A DNA stretch of 64,000 nucleotides from Hygrocybe punicea (Eukaryota > Basidiomycota > Agaricomycetes > Agaricales > Hygrophoraceae): the NCBI GenBank assembly GCA_963556145.1, contig OY744472.1, positions 1,798,001 through 1,862,000 of the forward strand, given 5' to 3'. Made by a program: the position numbers and the translations under genes. Under the pieces are notes generated by a model that searched no databases, was not told where the DNA came from, and worked only from the letters and a program-made list of their open reading frames with translations. Of this stretch, positions 54,176-64,000 are shown piece by piece (position 1 is the stretch's first letter; the number at the start of each line of letters is the position of its first letter).

Positions 54176-56464
54176 TAGTGTTGTGCAGGCCTGGCTTGGC
54201 CCAAAAGCCATGGCTTTGGCCCAGCCTGAGAAGGCTTGGGCTTTTCAAAACTTCAGGCCAAGCCTCGACTAGTGGCTCGGGCTTGCCATGGCTTGGCTCA
54301 GCCTAGGCTGTGGCTTTATATACTAATTCTGATATTTCTGTTTTGTTGCTGGGTTGACATTGTCACCTTTACTGTTGTCAACATTCTCATTGTCACTGTC
54401 ATCATCTTTGTCTCAACATTCTTTGTCACCATTGCCATCATCTTCAATGCTGGCTGGAACTGGCTTGATGCTATTGCTGTTGCTGGTGCATCATCATTCT
54501 CACCACCATCAACATCATTGTTGCTGTTGACATTGAGCTGCTCCTGTCATCACTGCCACTGCCACTGCTGGTGGGTGCTGGCAAGGGTGTTGGTGGTGCT
54601 AGGGGTGAGGTACCAGAAGCACCATGAGTATTTAGACCTAAGAAATGTACCAATAGCAGTGGGGGTGGATGCAACACCCCCTGCTGTGCAATCCACCTTA
54701 TTAACACTGCCATTTCATCACCTTCATGTTTGTTCACATATGTACATGTCGCAGGTGCTCTTGACCCAATTAGGACAGGACATTATTGGTGGGGTTCCAC
54801 ATGGTAGGTAGCAAATGACCTTGTGAACGCCATGCACACATCAAGTGACATGGTCATACATGTTTGCAAGGTCATTGTTGTTGCTGTTGTGGTCTTGTTC
54901 AGCTATAGATGTGTGTGGTCAGCAGATGTAGGAAGGGAAGTGATTGGGACTCACCTAGTCTGGTAGATACACCACCCTCCTGGCTGCTCTCCATCATCAT
55001 TGCCACATGGGTAGCTGTAGTTGGTGGTAGTGTTGGGGAAGTTTGGTCTCAGACTGATCCAAACCTGGTTTAGACCGAACCAAAACTACTGGTCTCGGTT
55101 TCAGTTTGGGGATTTCCAGCGGAGACTAAACCGTTCGGTCTCAGTTTGGGAGATTTGGCCATGGTTCAAACCCAGTTCAAACTGAGTTTGAACCAAACTG
55201 ATGAACATCTGATGGCGACTCAAAACTTGCTCATTGCCCATCCACAATGCCTCAAACAGGCCCTGAACAAGGATCAACCACCAAAGGAGAGCGGAAATGG
55301 TGGGTGGGAGTACCCAGCCGCCCAGGTAAGTGTGATTTATATTATTTATATTGTATTCTAAAAACAAAAATGACAGGCAACAGCACAAACATGACCACCA
55401 ACACAACCATGACCACAACCACAACCATGACCACTATGACCACAACCATGACCATGACCACAATGACCATCATAATGGCAACAGCAATGACCACATCAAC
55501 CACATGATGGACCCACAACACGTGCATGTGAACAAACGTGAATGCTGCGAAATGGAGAGGTAGACATGGCAGCACGCATAGCAGGGGGTGATGTGTCCAC
55601 CCCCATTGCTATTTGGTATGTTTTTACTATTCATTTTCTCATTGTTGAACATGACGTGGCACCACCAACACCCCACATACCAACATGACCAATACCAACA
55701 CCACCACCACCACCGTCCATCAAAATTGGCCAACGCAGTCAACGTGGGTCCAAGCCGCCCATCATCACATACACAATGCATATGATGCGTGGGAGACCAC
55801 CACCACCACCACCACCACCATCACGTGTCCACCAAAAACGGCCAATGTGGTCAACCTGCCATCACATGTACAATGCGTGTGATGCATGGGGACACCCACA
55901 GAGAGGCCCACATGCAGCTCAATGCCAGTGCAGGGTATCCCAGCACCCCAGCACCCCAATCTCACCTTGCATATAGGCTGGCCACATCAATTGACGTGTG
56001 TGGCACTATTGCGAGGTCAGATGGTGCTGAGGGCAGGTGGTTTGCAGTCCAGACCGCATTTGGACTGAAACCAAACCAATGTAAACAGTTTACATCAGTT
56101 TCGGTTTCGGTTTGGGATTTTTTCACAGGAATCAAACTTCCCCAACACTAGTCGGTGGTGATTATTGGTGGTCCTTTGTAGCAGTTTGGGGGAGGTGGTG
56201 GTGGTTGTCCTTGTGGATGTGGCTGTGGTTCAAAGGTGACAGAGACAAGCCTGTCATTGTCCCCATCACTGGTGCTGCTGGTGACACAGCTGTAAGTGAG
56301 CTTGTGAACAAGGTGATATACAGTCAAAAGCTGCAGCCTGAAGGGCTTGGCCTGGGCTTTTCTTTGCTCAGGCTGGCCAAAAGCCCTCCCAGGCTGGTAC
56401 TTTGGCCTATTTTGGCTTGGTTTTGCCAGGCTCAGGGCCTGAGGCTGGGCCATGCACAACACTA
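54176..56464. mobile_element. hAT-type non-autonomous element, GGCTTGG private motif (outer)
   Basis: Ends TAGTGTTGTGCAGGCC and the inverse GGCCATGCACAACACTA are flanked by a perfect 8-bp duplication GTTAGAAC (54168-54175, 56465-56472). GGCTTGG/CCAAGCC words fill 54185-54315 and 56335-56455. Between them are TTGTTGTTGACATTG-type GTT/CAT repeats, a GC-rich hairpin (54653-54690) and a second hAT-type element (55028-56150). No transposase is encoded. Confidence 0.93.
55028..56150. mobile_element. hAT-type non-autonomous element, GTTTGGTCTC private motif (nested)
   Basis: Ends TAGTGTTGGGGAAGTTTG and the inverse CAAACTTCCCCAACACTA are flanked by GTTGGTGG / GTCGGTGG, an 8-bp duplication with one change. 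GTTTGGTCTCAG/AAACCGAAAC words fill both ends. Inside are the GC-rich hairpin with GGTATGTTTTT (55576-55622), CCACAACCATGACC and (CCA)n tracts, and the shared palindrome CACATCAATTGACGTGTG (55983-56000) before TTGCGAGGT. Confidence 0.92.
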
Positions 56465-56576
56465 GTTAGAACAACAACCAGCATCCCCTAGACCTCTAAG
56501 TGACAATTCAATCATGAGACCAAACATGACCTGCTGAACTAATGATATGAGAGGTGAAGTGATTACAGCTGACCCC

Positions 56577-56735
56577 CTTTTAACCCATACCCCTGGTACC
56601 CCATACTCCCTCATACCCCATAGGATTTCAAGGGTACCAAGTTGATTCACAGGGAATTTCAACCCATAACCCATACTCTCAGATACTCCATAGCCCATAG
56701 CCATTGCCAGGCAAAACCCATACATTCACTAGCTC
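56577..56735. repeat. ACCCATAC private-motif segment
   Basis: ACCCATACCCC, CCCATACTCC and CCCATAGCC words repeat, with the right edge ACCCATACATTCACTAG similar to the right edge at 280-298. The left end was not resolved. Confidence 0.5.
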
Positions 56736-56849
56736 GTTTTAGATACATTTTGATATAAGAGGTGCATGAGTGTCACAGGCACTGAAATAAAAATTTCCAT
56801 ATGATCAAAATGCCAATTTGGTGGATGAGCAGAAGCTTTTGGAAGCTCT

Positions 56850-59280
56850 GGAGATTCAGTGGAGAAGGCCTCAGACTGTGAGAGGGGTTTGGATAGACTT
56901 GATGAGGGACAGAAGACCATTGTGAGAAGGTTGCAGGAAATGGCAGGTGACATAAGCAAAGTCGTAGGGAACAAGTGGAAATGTATGTACTGGATCATGA
57001 TTTCATCACTTGTCAGAGTAACAAACAAATCTGAAGCCCTACATACAAACCAACAGAATCAAATAGCAAGGATTCCTCCTCAGATGGGGAAAAACCTCCA
57101 GTGCACCCTGTTTGCACTGAGAAAGAGATGCAACACTCACACAGCACATTGAAGTCTTAGATTGGTATCATGCCAATGGGAAAAATCAGTCATGAACTTT
57201 GATTCCAAATATCCAAACCCAAAACTCAAGCAACTGCTAGTGTTTGCATGGGTGAAGGATGAAGAGAAGTGGCAGGAAGAAGCCATCCATGGCCTTTGAG
57301 GGAATACATCAAAACAAACATGTCAAACACAACATCTGGTAATAACCTTGTCCAGCCATATAGTCCTTAATTTCATCTGTCAATCCAAAAGGCTCAATAT
57401 CACCAAAAAAAGTCTCCATAAATACTGCATTTGTGACAATCTGAAGGGGCACAAATGGTGTGATCTTTGTGAAGGGATTGAAGACAATGTTGGAAACAAA
57501 TACATCTTGATCACACTTTTAACCAATGCTGCTCAATGCTTGTCAAAACAACCTGCCAAACAGCTTGATCCTGTGGGTCTTGAAGGCTTGAGAATTTTTA
57601 ACCAGCAGTCCAAAGGTAAGGAGGACTTCATCAAGATGGCAAAATGCTCCTCGAGTTAGGTTTACTGCCTGTGCTAGTGGTGTGAGATGGACTTGAATCC
57701 TGGACAATTGTCACTGGTATTAGCATCCACACACTCAAACTAGTAAACAGGACCACCAGCCCTTCATAAATAGTACCTGAAGTGATCATCTTTGATGAGA
57801 GTAATCATTGCTGTGGCTTTTGCATGTCCCCTTAGATCATGCAACATAGGCTTTTTGCAGGATTTGGTTCCTTGTCATTGCAATCAACAAGTAATATGAG
57901 GGGTGACCAAGGGTTAAGTAGGTGAGTGTATGCAAGGTAATCAGCAGTCCATTGAGTAAGGACAGCCTGGATGACAGACAACAGAATGCTTGGTGAGTTT
58001 TGTTGCTGGATTTTGTGAAGGATATAACTTTTAGCCTACCATGCAACCATGTAATCAACTCTGGTTGCTTTCTCAGCATTAACAAGGAAAAAGGCTGTGC
58101 ATCTGAAGTAATCACCAACAATGAGATTAACCTGATGGGCATAACCATCAGGTGCTAGAAGGTGGTAAAAGTGGTTTATAACCAAGCCTTTTCAAGCCTT
58201 ACAGATGCATCAGTAGTGAATGTCACAACAACAATTTTCCAACCTTCTTCAGCAATCTCTTTACCTTGAGCATAAGCTTCAACAAGTTCTCTGCAGTTTT
58301 GTGAGAACCCAATTCATCATATACTTTGATAGTGTGAACCTGTGATAGATGTACATCAAATTTGTTGCAATAGAATATGTAGTTTGAAATATACCCCATT
58401 TTTCACTGTCATCATAAATGCAATATAGTGGTGTGAATTTTCACCCATCCATCTGTCAGCTTGGATTGTGGCTGCATGACCCTTTGTGTGAAATTTTGCC
58501 TCGGCCTGCATATTTTTCAGTGTTAGGCAGAAGACATCATGTGAGGGTCTTTTGAGCTGGTGAAAATGATGCAGGTATGAATTCATCACAAATAGAGAGC
58601 CATTCTGGGTTTTTGACCCAGTTCAAGGGAAACCAGCAGAGGCAGTAAGGCAGGTTACCTGAGACTCAAAATGATGCTGGTTGAAGGGAGAAGGATGGAC
58701 ATTTGAGCAAGAGAGGGTGTGGTGGAATGAATGAGGTCAAAGTCACTGTGAACTCAAAATACACAGGCCAGAAAACCCTGATGACCCAGAAGCAGACATT
58801 GAAAGGTAAGACTGCAGTGTAGACAAGCAAGATAGAGGTAAAGAAAAAGTAGCCTGTTGGGTTGTACCAGGACAATATGATGACCCAGCATCAGGAAGAA
58901 ATGGGGTGAATAGCAGTGACTAACAGTTGAGATTACCAAACTTTCAAGATGGAAGGGGTTTGATAACTGAGAACTGCTGTAAATTTCTCTGGTGATGGCT
59001 TGGTGAGTTTCTAACTCTTCTGATACTCTTCACTATCCCAGTCTCTAACTACCTGATGCTGAAAACCACAGTCACAAAGATGTACTTGACATGAAGTTGG
59101 ATGTCCTTTGATCCAGTGCTGATTGCAATCATTCTTAGCAGTGGATGATACTGGCAATGCTTTCAGTGTGAACATGTGTGACAGAACAACAGAAAATGTC
59201 AACATACACACTTCCTCAATTGCCAAATTATCTTGGATTGAATTTCTTGTGCCACTCTGAACAGCTTGTACCAGCAAAAC
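56850..59280 (-). pseudogene. Decayed hAT transposase with almost no CpG
   Basis: Minus-strand fragments in order: LVQAVQSGTRNSIQDNLAIE with GHPTSCQVHLCDCGFQHQVV (59277-59030), ATIQADRWMGENSHHYIAFM (58470-58390), ELITWLHGRLKVISFT and CCLSSRLSLLNGLLITLHTLTYL (58060-57880), and a later part near 57540-57360 (IEQHWLK, NPFTKITPF-like). These match a basidiomycete hAT family with an N-terminal Cys-rich segment and the insertion-domain core. Many stops and frameshifts are present. The stretch 57001-58560 contains only two CpG dinucleotides. It is distinct from the hAT remnant at 1277-3790. Confidence 0.75.
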
Positions 59281-59659
59281 CTGATCCCCAAGTCAGCACT
59301 ATGTAGCTTAGTCATAACAACCATAATGGTTATAGCACCATAGTGAGGTTCCAAGTTTATCTACCTAGTGTTGCCTGGGCTCTATGTAGCATCACATAAC
59401 TTTGCCTGTTCCTTATAGTGTACTATGTAGGAATGTCTAGCTTGCTGCCCCCACCTGCAAAACATGCCATTTATATATATTATATTTCTTATTTATTCGA
59501 GCCATTCCATTCCAATGAAGAAACATTCTATTGAAATTGTGATTATTTACAAGTGCTAACTATTTGCCTCATTGTCATGCCCTCATTACTGTCACCACTC
59601 ACTGCTCACCCTTGGCAGCTTTGCTCAGCTGAGGTCACTAGGCCCATACTGCCATTGCC

Positions 59660-60500
59660 ACTGACTTCACAGTAGTGGTAGTATGGGCTCCACCTTCATG
59701 GCTGATGGAGAGGTGGGTGGAGTGAGAGCAGGAGGGCAGGGGGAAGGAGTTGGAGTCAGGAAAATGGGAGACCACAGGAGTGAGTGGGAAACAGGAGAGT
59801 GTGGAAGTGGAAGTGGGAGGGAAATGGGAGAGAGTGGGAACAGGAGGGAGCAGGAGGGAATTGGGAAGAGTGGGGAACAGGAGTGAGTTTACATGGGAGA
59901 AAAATGGGAATGAGTGGGAATGGGAGGGAAATGGAGTGGGATTGAGTGGGAAGGGGGTGGGAAAATGAGAGCAAGTGGGAGCAACAGGCAAATTGGAGTG
60001 AGTGGAAAATGGGAGAGAGTGTGAACAGGAGGGGAATGGAAGTGAGTGGGGGTGAGTAGAGTGTGTGGACAGGAGAAAGTGGGAGTGGGAGGGAAATGGG
60101 AAATGGGTGTGAGTGTGGGAACATGTGGGAAACAGAAGTGGGAGCAAGTGGGAAATGGGAGGGAGTTGGAGCAGGAAGCAAAATGAGAGGACGGTAGGTG
60201 TTGGATGGAGGGAATTGGCATGGAGATATGGATGGAAAATAGTGTGGCCATAGGGAAGTAAAAGAGTGTGGTCATGGGATTTGGATTGGGAAAGAGGGTG
60301 GGCATGGGGATAGTGGAGTGGGAGTGACTGAGAGAGCAGGAGTGGGAGTCAGAGTCAGAGCAGGGTAGCAGGGATGGAGGGACACAGGGAGTTTGAAGGG
60401 AGAAAGGGTGGAAGTGGGTGGCAGGGAGAGAGAGAACAGCAGGGTGGCAGGGACTTGGAGAGTGAGGAGAGTGAGCTGGAAGTGGGAGGAGTGGGAGAGG
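59660..60500. repeat. GGGAGTGGGA-type minisatellite
   Basis: Irregular repeats of GGGAATGGGAG, GAGTGGGAA and AGCAGGAGGG run through the segment, which is strongly purine-biased on the plus strand. Long Ser/Pro/His-rich frames on the minus strand are artefacts of composition. Between 59281 and 59659 no gene is recognised. Confidence 0.75.
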
Positions 60501-60766
60501 ATGAGAGTGAGGCTTGTTGTCCCTGGAGAGTTATTAATAAAATAACAAAGCAAAGACAAGTGGAAATGGAGCTAACTGTACAAGTGGGTGCAGTAGTGGT
60601 TGTGGGGAAGATGAACATTCAATAAACCATGGACAAACAACTGCAATGTAAGGACTTTGAGAAATTTGTTTGAGTTCATATTTTGGGTTGGTTGGGCCAT
60701 GTAGAATGATGTATAATATATTAGCACAGTATAGGGAAGTATGTAGTGAGAAGGCGATCCTCTATA

Positions 60767-60960
60767 TAGTGTTGCCACAGCTTCAGCTTCAAGCCAGCTT
60801 GCAGCCAAGCTGAAGCTGATGCCATTTCATCATCCTTGAGGCACAGCTGGGCTGCAGCTTGGCTCAGCTAGAGGAGCTAGCTGGCTATAGCTGCCAGCCA
60901 GCCAGCTACTGGCTTCAGCTATGGGAATTGGAGGTCAGCAGCCAAGTTGTGGCAACACTA
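60767..60960. mobile_element. Minimal hAT-type element, AGCTTCAGC private motif, 194 bp
   Basis: Ends TAGTGTTGCCACAGCTTCAG and the inverse end TTGTGGCAACACTA. The element consists almost only of the array AGCTTCAGC/GCTGCAGCTTGGC/GCCAGCCAGC in both orientations. No 8-bp target duplication is apparent (CCTCTATA against CTGTACTA). It shares the TAGTGTTGCC end with 32814-33925. Confidence 0.8.
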
Positions 60961-61635
60961 CTGTACTAAATCAATCAGTTCATCACCCCATGTGACCTGT
61001 GACATGCCTAACAAAGTATTGATTTCATCAGGTTGGAGTGTGACCAGTGACACAGGCCACATTTCACCATGCCTGTGTTCACCTAATTTAATTTTTTCAC
61101 AAGGCACCACCCATCCTCATCCCACTATGAGTGCCAGTAAAAATGCCCTAATAATTCCAGCTGCTTTTTGTAGCCAGCTTCTGCCTGATCCACAACTTTC
61201 TGTCTTGGAGTTGCTCAAATATCCACTGCCAATGGTGCTTTTGGTGTGCAAATATGAAAATTGTGCAGCCTTACTTTGACAACAGGACACCAGCCACAAC
61301 AGACTCACACATCATCTTCCAAATTCCCACCCCACCAGAGGCTATTGAAAAGTTACACAATGCTCTTCAACGCAGGGATACAGGGACATCTTCTGTCAAA
61401 TGCCCACATGCACAGTCCACACTTGCTACAAGTCCCAACATGACTTATCCCTTATGGATTGTTTCCCACTGGGAACAGTCAATAACCATATGGCAGACTT
61501 GAGAGTTTTGAGCAGCAGCTAACAATCACAGGATGTCATTGACCAAGTTTTTAAAGCATTAAGCTGCTTACCATGGTCTGGGTGCATCCAAGGATTCACA
61601 ATAAAACCCTTGTAAATAAGGTGTGTTAACTCACA
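60961..61635. other. No recognisable gene
   Basis: Short frames (110 residues plus strand at 60947-61279, 82 at 61254-61502) show no family motif. The segment is CpG-poor like the hAT remnant to its left and could be part of a lost element. Confidence 0.4.
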
Positions 61636-61639
61636 TGTA

Positions 61640-61795
61640 ACCCCCGGGTATTTCCCATGGACCTGTACCCGATCGGACAAATACCCATACCCGGATCATG
61701 GGTATGGGTCAGGCGGCAGGTTTGTTTGGTTGGCTGGCAGGTCAGATGGGTATGAGATGGGTTGTGGGTAACCTGATGACCCGTGTATTAAAATA
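61640..61795. repeat. ACCCGGGTATTT/ATGGGTATGGG private-motif segment
   Basis: Words CCCGGGTATT, GTACCCGATCGG, ATACCCATACCCGG, ATGGGTATGGG and GGGTAACC repeat in both orientations. About 130 bp to the right lies a palindrome copy, CCTCGCAAATGC ... ACATCAATAGACGCG ... CACAAGGTGA (61912-61969). Confidence 0.5.
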
Positions 61796-62029
61796 CTATC
61801 AATTCATTATAAAATAAAAAGAGGGCACCCTGCCCATCCTTCATGTTTGCTGACCCTCACCTCACCACCTCATTCTGCTGTCATGGCTCCACCCTGCTAG
61901 TCCCTTGGTAACCTCGCAAATGCTGCACACACATCAATAGACGCGACGGTGCATGGTCACAAGGTGATTTTGGGGTGCCATCTCTGTCCTCATTCTTGTC
62001 ATTCTGGTCCTCATCGCCCTGCTATCGCC

Positions 62030-62165
62030 ATCTTCATTGTCCTTGTCATCTGGGTCTCCGTTGTCCCCATTTTCTGGGTCTCCATCATCCCCATCTTCTG
62101 GGTCTCTGTCGTCCCCATCTTCCAGGTCTCCATCGTCCTTGTCATCTGGGTCTCCTTCGTCCTCA
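62030..62165. repeat. 30-bp minisatellite (CATC-TCTGGGTCTCC-TCGTCCC)
   Basis: About four units of 30 bp carry TCTGGGTCTC(C/T) and GTC(C/G)CCAT. On the minus strand they translate as GDPEDGDD-type acidic repeats, probably not a gene. Confidence 0.75.
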
Positions 62166-62166
62166 T

Positions 62167-62299
62167 TGTAGTAGGAGGTGACATGATAGGATCCCACGGT
62201 TTGTAGGACTATCTAGTAGAGATTCCTGTAGTAGACACTCAGCTTATCCCACCATAATGCACCCATGACACCCTGAGTGGGCACCCCCTGCTCACTCCA
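62167..62299 (+). repeat. 5' LTR, 133 bp
   Basis: TGTAGTAGGAGGTGACATGA to CCCACTCCA-like end CTCACTCCA. It is nearly identical to 63849-63981. Primer-binding-like TGGTGATGAGAG starts two bases after it (62302). Confidence 0.8.
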
Positions 62300-63848
62300 C
62301 CTGGTGATGAGAGTGTGATTCATCTCACCATTGCTTTTCTTGTCTTTCTCTGGCTTTTTTGAGCTTTCCTTGAGCTTTTTGCTGGCTTTCTCACACCCTT
62401 TTTTTTTCATGTGGTCTCACCATTCAGTTGCAGAGCAACCCCCATTCTTCATTCATGGCCAGCCACATGGCCACCAGCATTCACATTAGATAGTCCACGA
62501 GCCATCGCGTCTCATGAAGCGCTGTCACGGCCCTTTTTTGGGGCAAAAAAGCCAACCCGCGTGCTGCCAATTCATCATCTTCAACCAGGATTTTTTTCAT
62601 TGTTCACCACCAAGACGCACTATTCTGAGCAATGTAAGCATGCTTGAGGTGCCTTTTACACTCACAACACATGTTCTAGAGCCCCATGCACCCCCGTGTA
62701 CACCCCACGCGAGCCAACCTCCCCGTTTTAGAGCCCCCACATTTCGCCACGTCACCAAAGTTCAACCCCATTCTCCATGTACCTGAGCCCCTCAGCACAT
62801 GCAGTCAGCCCCATGAACCCCCGTTCCACGTACCAGTCATCCCCATTCACTCATACTGTTCCAAATGAACATTCACCGGCCTTTACGGCCACCCATGGAT
62901 TCGCCATGTCACCATGCCCTTAGCCCCCGTCTTTCACATACTCAGGCCCTTCAGTCCACCCACCCAACCCCATGGACCCTTGCACAGCATTCCAAAAGCC
63001 CCCATCCCCTCGCACCATCCCAAATGAATGGTCGCCGGCCTTTATGGCCACCTCACGGACCCGCTGCATCATCATCAGTCGACCCCGGTTTTTTACCACC
63101 CACCCACGCTAATGCACTCGCCCAGCTCCCCGCATCCTCATCCTGTGCTGCAAAGCACTGAGCACCCTGTTGTCACCCCGAGAGCACCGTTCCTGCACCC
63201 TCTAGACACCCCAATGCCCGTTGTAGTGGTAGTGCCTGTCCTGTCACGTGACTGATTCCCATGGTTTGTCGTAGTCAGTAGCTGATCTGATGTGGTAGAT
63301 AGATCCCATCCCAGTCTTTCCGTGCTTTCCAGCAAGACTCCCTCAGAGAGTCCCACAGCAGCCTCCGACCCTCTCCACCATTTCGAGTCCCCCCATTTTA
63401 GATATTTCCTTGACTCTTCGTGACCCCGTTCTATGTTCTAAAGCATCAAGTATCCCATTGCCACCCCACATGAGCGACCTCCTCTGTTTTGAGACCCCCA
63501 GAGCCTTTCCATGTCTTTGCCATCGATACCTAGTCTTTCCTAGTTTCCCACCTGCATTCACCCAAATCCATGCATCTCCACACCCCCACCTAATGCCACA
63601 CCATCACACTCTAAGGTCCTCCATGTTTTTTCATGAGTTACACTCTGAGCACAGGCGATTTGGTCAGCAGGCGGTATCTTGAGCTGGTGGTGGCGTCCAC
63701 TGGGGGGCATACCACTGTTGGCAGCATTTCATAAGACCTCGACAGAGTTGGAGTTTTGAGTTAGAGTCTAGAGTGTTTTTCTGTGTTTTGGTTCTGGTTT
63801 TCAGGCTTCAGTGGCGAGGACACCACTGTTTTTTTCAAGGGGGGTAGA

Positions 63849-63981
63849 TGTAGTAGGAGGTCACGTGATAGGATCCCACAGTTCATAGGACTATCTAGTA
63901 GAGATTCCTGTAGTAGACACTCAGCTTATCCCACCATGATGCACCCATGACACCCTGAGTGGGCACCCCCTGCCCACTCCA
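63849..63981 (+). repeat. 3' LTR, 133 bp
   Basis: Direct repeat of 62167-62299 with a handful of substitutions, equal in length. Confidence 0.8.
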
Positions 63982-64000
63982 TTGTCATCTGGGTCTCCTT

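Larger units (their letters stand above)
62167..63981 (+). mobile_element. Small LTR element without recognisable coding capacity (TRIM/LARD-like)
   Basis: Two 133-bp direct repeats (62167-62299, 63849-63981) start TGTAGTAGG and end CTCCA. The 3' copy is immediately preceded by the purine tract AAGGGGGGTAGA (63837-63848), a polypurine tract in the right place for plus-strand priming. The 5' copy is followed by a tRNA-primer-like site. The interior (1.5 kb) is C-rich, with CCCATG/ACCCCCAT words and no gag, RT or integrase motifs. No 5-bp target duplication was found, but DNA identical to the left flank (TTGTCATCTGGGTCTCCTT) restarts right after the 3' LTR. Confidence 0.75.

Noticed and set aside
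59638..60305. Ser/Pro/His-rich frames on the minus strand
   Set aside because: Composition artefact of a GGGA minisatellite; overlapping frames look alike.
62030..62165. Minisatellite considered as a CRISPR-like array or acidic protein gene
   Set aside because: Units are directly adjacent without unique spacers, the genome is fungal, and the frame has no start context or flanking coding sequence.
1..64000. tRNA, rRNA or other structured RNA genes
   Set aside because: I saw no convincing cloverleaf, A/B-box pair or rRNA motif by eye; a covariance-model scan would decide.

Overview
The window looks like part of an Agaricomycete (mushroom-forming basidiomycete) genome. The evidence is many spliceosomal introns of about 45-70 nt, a SIN3 corepressor gene of fungal type, and a mix of transposable elements typical of these fungi: a DIRS-like tyrosine-recombinase retrotransposon, a Helitron with DUF6570/Rep/PIF1-type helicase, PIF/Harbinger with a DUF6818 partner, Tc1/mariner with introns, hAT and Ty1/copia. 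The species cannot be named from the sequence. Only one conserved host gene is clear (SIN3, 42825-47126, minus). Most of the rest is nested and decayed mobile DNA, plus a set of intron-rich orphan genes.

Layout. 0-5.6 kb: copia fragment, a fold-back element, a decayed hAT transposase and low-complexity DNA. 5.5-13.5 kb: a 7.8-kb Helitron on the minus strand, inserted into a terminal repeat of a DIRS-like element. 14-35 kb: a block of multi-exon genes of unknown function (14269-16192 minus, 17326-18099 plus, 18209-18885 plus, 19326-26153 minus, 27121-28525 plus, 32004-34612 minus). This block is interrupted by a 5.1-kb element with 340-bp inverted ends (20352-25490), by an intact-looking Tc1 transposase gene (28729-29919), by a hAT-type element that makes up nearly a whole intron (32814-33925), and by a 200-N gap next to one arm of an inverted duplication. 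36.2-42.5 kb: DIRS-like element (minus) whose gag is split by a 1.3-kb transposon carrying a piece of a cytochrome-b5/sphingolipid desaturase gene. 42.8-47.1 kb: SIN3. 48-53 kb: hAT-type element and a Harbinger gene pair. 54-61 kb: nested hAT-type elements with clear 8-bp target duplications, and a CpG-erased hAT transposase. 62-64 kb: minisatellite and a small LTR element without coding capacity.

The most unusual signal is a set of non-autonomous elements with hAT-like ends (TAGTGTTG or TAGGGATGACC, 8-bp target duplications where testable). Each carries its own private short motif repeated inward from both ends in inverted orientation (GGTTCGG, ACGGGT, GTTTGGTCT, GGCTTGG, AGCTTCAGC). Several of these elements, and related segments without resolved ends, also share a palindrome around CACGTCAATTGACGTG framed by CCTCGCGA and TCGCGAGG, and a second GC-rich hairpin followed by a splice-donor-like GTATG or GTAAGT. 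This suggests one element lineage whose terminal arrays turn over rapidly while internal modules are kept. Decay throughout the older elements shows CpG transitions: TGA where the families have Arg (CGA), and loss of Arg in the DIRS recombinase.
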